DNA of 9,599 nucleotides from an uncultured Methanomassiliicoccaceae archaeon. GTDB lineage: Archaea; Thermoplasmatota; Thermoplasmata; Methanomassiliicoccales; Methanomethylophilaceae. The notes beneath the pieces are model-generated. The model was not told the origin of the DNA, did not search any database, and saw nothing but the letters and a program-made list of their open reading frames with translations. A program made the translations under genes and the position numbers. Where the stretch lies: contig CALYUZ010000015.1 in NCBI GenBank assembly GCA_945492685.1, positions 1-9,599 on the forward strand. Direction: 5' to 3'. Positions 6,037 through 9,599 of the stretch are shown one piece after another; position 1 is the first letter of the stretch; every line of letters starts with the position of its first letter.

Positions 6037-6411
6037 ATGAACGGAAGGTGCGGAACATCCGCCGATGTCATCATGCACGGTAAGGCGGTCGAGGACATCC
6101 TGGCCATCGCGGATTCGTCCATGTCCGACGACATCCGGGTTGGTGTGTACATCGGTGGAAAGGTGTCCTCCGATGACAATGGAACGTTCTACGAGATAAC
6201 CGGGCTACTCCCCTCGGTAGATGGGGCTATCGGGATGGCCGTGACCTCCGAGGACGAATCCATAGAACCTGTAGACGGTGATGTATCGGCGATCAGGGAA
6301 CGGATGGGCGAGGGCGTGTTGATCGTCGTGGACCCGTACGCATGTCAGTTCACGATAAACATCGTGGATGGAGAATGTGTCCGCAGGGCAGATGCGGTCA
6401 TGTTGGAGTGA
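6037..6411 (+). CDS. JAMM/MPN-like protein lacking the HxH zinc motif
   Basis: 124 residues, about the size of minimal archaeal JAMM proteases such as AF2198 (AfJAMM). By eye it follows that fold: an N-terminal strand-helix (VIMHGKAVEDILAIAD), the strand with YIGGK where JAMMs have LLSG or LLxG, FYEITGLLPS, then the active-site segment and GVLIVVDP, as in IIVCYP of AfJAMM. Where JAMMs have HSHPx(7-9)SxxD, this protein reads TSED (residues 70-73) and ends with GDVS (Asp82). Both zinc His are gone and the catalytic Glu is not clearly kept. If the assignment is right, this is an inactive MPN-minus-type binding domain. It follows the ubiquitin-fold gene by 12 bases and is four bases from the convergent hxlB end. 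No clear ribosome binding site is seen. Confidence 0.5.
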   Translation: MNGRCGTSADVIMHGKAVEDILAIADSSMSDDIRVGVYIGGKVSSDDNGTFYEITGLLPSVDGAIGMAVTSEDESIEPVDGDVSAIRERMGEGVLIVVDPYACQFTINIVDGECVRRADAVMLE

Positions 6412-6415
6412 TAAC

Positions 6416-6961
6416 TCAGACCCAGATGGCATGCCTGTTGCGCATGTCCTCTTCCGTGATGCCCTCGCGCTCCATTATGTCGCACACTATGCAATCGAAC
6501 AGAAGGAGTGCCGAGTCTTCGAACAACGTTCCGAGGGGTGCCGTCCTGGCAACCTCCTCGTCATGGTCGATTCTGAGCACTATGGGGATGTCGGTGACCT
6601 CGTTGAGGGCACACTCCTCCCTTCCGGTCACGGAGATTATCTTGGACCCTATCCTGCGAGCGATGACGGCCGTCTGAACGACCGACGATGTCTTTCCAGT
6701 GTTGGAGATGAGCAGGGTGAGGTCGTCCTTCCCGATTATCGGGGTGGTCATCTCACCGACGAAATGAACATCCAATCCCAGTTGGACTAGACGGACCGCG
6801 AACAGCTGACCGACGAGTCCGGACCTGCCGGATCCGTAGATGAACACCTTGCGACTACCGAGTATCGCATCGATCAATGCATCTTTGGATGCCGGATCCA
6901 CGGACATAACCGCGGAGCGGCATCTGTCCAGGATGTCGGTCAGAGGGTCCAAATCACTCAC
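6416..6961 (-). CDS. hxlB: 6-phospho-3-hexuloisomerase (SIS domain)
   Basis: 181 residues, as in archaeal PHI (MJ1247-like). It interconverts 6-phospho-3-hexulose and fructose-6-phosphate; in archaea this usually runs towards ribulose-5-phosphate for nucleotide synthesis, with hexulose-phosphate synthase as partner. SIS motifs: FIYGSGRSGLVGQLFAVRL (residues 40-58), LISNTGKTSSVV (84-95), ISVTG, then APLGTLFED (141-149) and the C-terminal MRNRHA (173-178), both typical of PHI. It is second in an operon: the start overlaps the stop of the TIM-barrel gene by eight bases. The start is GTG at 6961; a TTG three codons later is better placed after GGTGA, so the exact start is open. The partner synthase is not in the window. 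Confidence 0.93.
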   Translation of the reverse strand: MSDLDPLTDILDRCRSAVMSVDPASKDALIDAILGSRKVFIYGSGRSGLVGQLFAVRLVQLGLDVHFVGEMTTPIIGKDDLTLLISNTGKTSSVVQTAVIARRIGSKIISVTGREECALNEVTDIPIVLRIDHDEEVARTAPLGTLFEDSALLLFDCIVCDIMEREGITEEDMRNRHAIWV

Positions 6962-7991
6962 CGGAGGCTGCGGCCTCGGCCTTCTTCCTCTCCTTGATGT
7001 CCTTGGCCACCTTCTTGCTGAGGACCCTCTCGTGGATGACCCTCATGTACATCGCATCGTGCTCCAGAAGGGGGGATGTGGAGATGATGGTGGCGTTGGG
7101 CTTCATCTCGATGAGCGCCTCGGCCAGGTAGTCGAACTTGAGGTCTCCCTTCTTGATAGGGGTGAGCCTCTTCTCGTTGCCGTCGATGTAGTCGACACCT
7201 GCGAATGCGGTGTGTATCCTGCCGTCGCAGTAGGGTTCGACCTGCTCCAGGAGGTTCAGGAAGTCGTCGGTCTCCCTGAGGGAGCCGTTGGTGCGGGAGT
7301 GGTAGTGTGAGAAGTTCACCACGGGGGCCACACCGGGGATTGCGTCGCAGAGGTCCAGGACCTGGTCCAGGGATCCGAACACGTCCTGTTGGCCGGTGAT
7401 CTCGACACCGAGCCTGGGTTTCAGGCCGTTGCCCTGCCACCAGTCCATGAGCATGGCGACGTTCTCGAAGATGTTGTTGTCGACCTCCTCGCGGTCCATC
7501 TTGTCATCGTACAGTCCGAGACTGGTGACGACGATGTCTCCGTCGAGGGCGTCCATGATGAGTCCGGCGTGCCTGATGCTGTCGAGGCAGACGTCGGTGA
7601 GTTCGGTGTTGGATCCGAGGTCCATGTAGTAGGGTGTGTGGATGGACATGTTGACATCCAGTCTCTTCGCCATGTCTCCGATTCCATAGAGTTCCCCGAA
7701 TGTGTCGGAGACGCCGGAGGGCATGTAGATCAGGTCATCGTCCTCATCGATGGGCTCATCGGGGTCGCTGATGGGCTCTCCGTCCCTGACGATCTCGATG
7801 ACGAATCCCTCCTCGATGTCCTTGAGGGTCATTCCTATCTCCTCATCGTCGGGGCATCTGGTGTATGAGTTGGCCCTGACCATCTGGATCTCCAGAGCGC
7901 TGAGGCTGAGGTTGTGGACGTCCTCGATGCCGTCCTGGAGAGTGCGACCTTTGCAAGAGAGCGGGATGCCTGCGGGACCGAACCTAATCAT
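6954..7991 (-). CDS. Endonuclease IV/xylose isomerase-like TIM-barrel protein with acidic insertion
   Basis: 345 residues. The N-terminus MIRFGPAGIPLSCKGRT is typical of an archaeal branch of the AP endonuclease 2 / endonuclease IV-like TIM barrels. Residues matching the nine E. coli Nfo metal ligands are mixed. Kept are His118 (SIHTPYY), Glu197 (GVEITG), His229 or His231 (FSHYHSR) and His260 (RIHTAF). Apparently lost are the second His (TSLGLYD), the Asp before the HxH pair (now Asn226), the DxH (EKRLTP) and the last Glu (STSPLLE). A roughly 50-residue acidic segment (about 48-100) interrupts the barrel between the first and second strands. The C-terminus is a Lys/Glu-rich helix. Full DNA-repair activity is doubtful; a sugar isomerase/epimerase or non-catalytic role is possible. 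It is first gene of the operon with hxlB. Confidence 0.75.
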   Translation of the reverse strand: MIRFGPAGIPLSCKGRTLQDGIEDVHNLSLSALEIQMVRANSYTRCPDDEEIGMTLKDIEEGFVIEIVRDGEPISDPDEPIDEDDDLIYMPSGVSDTFGELYGIGDMAKRLDVNMSIHTPYYMDLGSNTELTDVCLDSIRHAGLIMDALDGDIVVTSLGLYDDKMDREEVDNNIFENVAMLMDWWQGNGLKPRLGVEITGQQDVFGSLDQVLDLCDAIPGVAPVVNFSHYHSRTNGSLRETDDFLNLLEQVEPYCDGRIHTAFAGVDYIDGNEKRLTPIKKGDLKFDYLAEALIEMKPNATIISTSPLLEHDAMYMRVIHERVLSKKVAKDIKERKKAEAAASGE

Positions 7992-8022
7992 GGAATCACT
8001 GGGTCGCTTGATTGCACACTCC

Positions 8023-8030
8023 TATAAATA
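8023..8030 (-). promoter_or_regulatory. TATA box of the TIM-barrel/hxlB operon
   Basis: Minus strand TATTTATA (plus strand TATAAATA), about 35 bases before the ATG at 7991. It predicts a leader of about nine bases that includes GTGAT just before the start. The element is nearly symmetric and could also fire to the right. It is bordered at 8034-8041 by the palindrome GTGCGCAC. Confidence 0.6.
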
Positions 8031-8124
8031 TTGGTGCGCACGCGCGAAATAAGGGTGCGATGGACCTCTGTTCCATCATGTACGGGGATTCTATCCGGTC
8101 ATCCTGTCAATCTCTTGTCGGCTT

Positions 8125-8141
8125 CATATACAGGGTATATG
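8125..8141 (+). promoter_or_regulatory. TATA box of the MATE gene inside a perfect palindrome
   Basis: CATATAC-AGG-GTATATG is a perfect 7-3-7 inverted repeat. Its left arm (TTCATATAC from 8123) is the best TATA candidate, centred about 26 bases before the ATG at 8153, which predicts a leaderless mRNA. A protein bound here would block TBP directly, so this is a good operator candidate. The regulator is unknown. Confidence 0.6.
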
Positions 8142-8152
8142 TTCGATGTATC

Positions 8153-9529
8153 ATGGAGTGCGAGAGGGAGCTCACGGATGATGCGAAGACGATGCTCGGT
8201 GATCCGAGGAAGGCCCTTGTGGCCATGGCTCTCCCCATGATCGTGGCCACGATAGTCCAATCCGCCAACAATATCATCGATGCGGTGTGGGTGTCCGGTC
8301 TCGGAACCGCGGCACTGGCCGCCACCGGTGTGGCGTTCCCTTTCTTCTTCATCGTCATGGGGATCGGGAACGGTATCGGCGTCGGTGCCTCCCAGGCTTT
8401 GGCGCGCAGACTCGGAGCCGGTGATTACGAGGGTACCAACAGGGTGGCCTCGCAGACCATGATGATGTCCCTGGTCGCGGGAGTGGTTTTGGCCGTCGTT
8501 CTTTTCGTTTTTGCCGAACCTGCGATGGATATGTCCGGTGCGGGGGACTATCTGGCGGAGTGCCTGGAATACTCTGTCCCCATATTCGTCTGCATACCGT
8601 TCATCATGGTCTCCGCCATGTTCAGTGCCCTCCTCCGCGCCGAGGGGGCGTCCAAGAGGTCCATGATGCTCCAGCTGGCTGCGGCAGTGTTGAACATCAT
8701 CCTGGACCCGGTCTTCATCTACGGTCTCGGATGGGGTCTGGCCGGTGCAGCATGGGCCACATGCATCGCCATGTCTTCGTGCATGGTTTTCGGAATCTAT
8801 TGGTACTACGTCCGCAAGGACACCTTCGTCCGCATCCCCCTGCATGGATTCCGTTTCGACCGTCATCTGGATGCCGATATCCTGAGGGTGGGGATCCCCG
8901 CATCCATGGAGATGATCGTCATGTCGGTCACCGCGTTGGTGATGAACCGCATCATACTGCTCGTGGACCCGGTCGATGGTATCGCCATATACTCCACCGG
9001 CTGGAGGGCGCTGGATATGCTCACGATACCCGCGATGGCATTCGGATTCTCCCTTGTCCCCATATGCGCAGCGGCATACGGTGCCGGCAGGATGGACAAG
9101 TTCCGCGAGGCGTTCTCGTACTGTCTCAGGCTGGGGACGGCCCTCATGTGCATCCTGGCCGTGTTCACCCTTGTGGCGGCCCCCGCCATCGTGTCCCTGT
9201 TCACATATTCGGATGCCACATCGTCCCTTGCACCGGAGATGGTGACATTCCTGAGGATAGGTGCGGTGTTCCTGCCGTTCATCACGGTTAGTTTCGCATC
9301 GTCGGGCATGTTCCAATCTCTGGGGATGGGGATCAGGTCCCTGATATCGACCCTGACGATGAACCTCCTGCGCATACCCATATGTGCGGCCCTCTCCGGA
9401 TTCTACATCCTGTCTTACCTGTGGTGGGGGATGTCCGTGTCGGAGATCATCGGTGCCGCGATAATCGGTGGATGGGCCGTCATCACGCTGCGTCATCTGA
9501 TGAGGGGCCTTCCGACCCTTCCGGCTTAA
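8153..9529 (+). CDS. MATE-family multidrug/cation efflux transporter
   Basis: 458 residues, the usual MATE length, with about twelve membrane helices in two pseudo-symmetric halves. Recognisable MATE segments are LPMIVATIVQSANNIIDAVWVSGLG (as two adjoining motifs; Asp43 corresponds to the key acidic residue of helix 1 in PfMATE), GIGNGIGVGASQALARRLGAGD in the helix 2-3 region, FSALLRAEGASKRSM, LNIILDPVFIYGLGWGLAGAAWAT and, in the second half, ICAAAYGAGRMDKFREAF. It should export organic cations, drugs or metabolites using Na+ or H+. The ATG at 8153 is chosen because homologues start near TDDAKTMLGDPRKA and because of the TATA spacing. An in-frame ATG at 8058 after GGGTG would add 32 residues. 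The gene stands alone and is the only one here ending in TAA. Confidence 0.95.
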   Translation: MECERELTDDAKTMLGDPRKALVAMALPMIVATIVQSANNIIDAVWVSGLGTAALAATGVAFPFFFIVMGIGNGIGVGASQALARRLGAGDYEGTNRVASQTMMMSLVAGVVLAVVLFVFAEPAMDMSGAGDYLAECLEYSVPIFVCIPFIMVSAMFSALLRAEGASKRSMMLQLAAAVLNIILDPVFIYGLGWGLAGAAWATCIAMSSCMVFGIYWYYVRKDTFVRIPLHGFRFDRHLDADILRVGIPASMEMIVMSVTALVMNRIILLVDPVDGIAIYSTGWRALDMLTIPAMAFGFSLVPICAAAYGAGRMDKFREAFSYCLRLGTALMCILAVFTLVAAPAIVSLFTYSDATSSLAPEMVTFLRIGAVFLPFITVSFASSGMFQSLGMGIRSLISTLTMNLLRIPICAALSGFYILSYLWWGMSVSEIIGAAIIGGWAVITLRHLMRGLPTLPA

Positions 9530-9535
9530 GCCAAC

Positions 9536-9543
9536 TTTTATAT
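9536..9543 (+). promoter_or_regulatory. TATA box of a gene running out of the window
   Basis: TTTTATAT, seven bases after the MATE stop codon, predicts transcription from about 9565-9568, two to six bases before the ATG at 9571. No terminator hairpin separates it from the MATE gene. Confidence 0.6.
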
Positions 9544-9570
9544 CCGACACCTGTATACGAGCGTTACCCA

Positions 9571-9594
9571 ATGTCGGGAGAGTCAGAAATATGA
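9571..9594 (+). CDS. Seven-codon mini-ORF (MSGESEI) at a predicted mRNA start
   Basis: ATG at 9571 lies almost at the predicted transcription start and is followed by seven sense codons and TGA at 9592-9594. The stop overlaps the next ATG (9591) as ATGA. It could be a translated leader peptide coupled to the following gene, or merely an ATG in the leader. Confidence 0.3.
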   Translation: MSGESEI

Positions 9595-9599
9595 ACAGC
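9591..9599 (+). CDS. First codons of a downstream gene (3'-truncated by the window)
   Basis: ATG AAC AGC at the very end of the window. A purine-rich GGGAG (9577-9581) sits nine bases upstream, a rather long spacing. With only three codons nothing can be said about the product; the call rests on the promoter just upstream and on the ATGA junction. Confidence 0.3.

Noticed and set aside
8034..8041. Eight-base palindrome GTGCGCAC beside the TIM-barrel operon TATA box
   Set aside because: It is short and GC-rich, so chance is likely, and nothing else ties it to regulation.
8099..9571. A 490-codon open frame antisense to the MATE gene
   Set aside because: It is rich in His, Gly, Arg and Asp with no hydrophobic core or motif, and the sense strand encodes a clear 12-helix transporter.

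Overview
The window is archaeal and carries densely packed chromosomal genes. It has an archaeal/eukaryotic-type ribosomal protein (L15e), TATA-box promoters placed for leaderless transcripts, GGTGA-type ribosome binding sites, an archaeal-type 6-phospho-3-hexuloisomerase and an HdrD-like iron-sulfur protein. The coding DNA is GC-rich. Eleven of twelve genes end in TGA, one in TAA and none in TAG. Together this suggests a methanogen-related euryarchaeon of the Thermoplasmata, most likely Methanomassiliicoccales (TAG-sparing, pyrrolysine-using). That placement is inference; no marker gene proves it.

Layout: (1) 1-771, the 3' part of a ThiI-like THUMP protein whose PP-loop is erased, ending at a hairpin terminator. 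(2) 845-1411 (-), an isochorismatase-like cysteine hydrolase with an inverted repeat behind its promoter. (3) 1559-2182 (-), ribosomal protein L15e, divergent from (4) a tight three-gene operon, 2352-5486 (+): LarA-type nickel-pincer racemase, HdrD/GlcF-like Fe-S protein and dihydropteroate synthase. (5) 5476-5676 (-), a small zinc-ribbon membrane protein whose end overlaps folP. (6) 5773-6411 (+), a ubiquitin-fold small protein followed by a JAMM/MPN-like protein that appears to have lost its zinc ligands. (7) 6416-7991 (-), a two-gene operon of an endonuclease IV-like TIM barrel and 6-phospho-3-hexuloisomerase. (8) 8153-9529 (+), a MATE-family transporter with a perfect palindrome over its promoter. 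(9) 9536-9599, a promoter, a 7-codon mini-ORF and the first codons of another gene.

Functional threads: the LarA/HdrD-like pair suggests 2-hydroxyacid chemistry linked to thiol/disulfide or quinone-type electron transfer. HxlB points to ribulose-5-phosphate supply from fructose-6-phosphate. The most unusual theme is three proteins that keep a recognisable enzyme fold but lack catalytic residues: ThiI without PP-loop, JAMM without HxH, and an endonuclease IV fold with about half its metal ligands. The ubiquitin-fold/pseudo-JAMM pair is the best candidate for an undescribed system.

No gene-free stretch exceeds 300 bases. The largest are 2183-2351, 7992-8152 and 1412-1558; all hold promoters or terminators. 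I see no tRNA, rRNA, CRISPR array, insertion sequence or attachment site.
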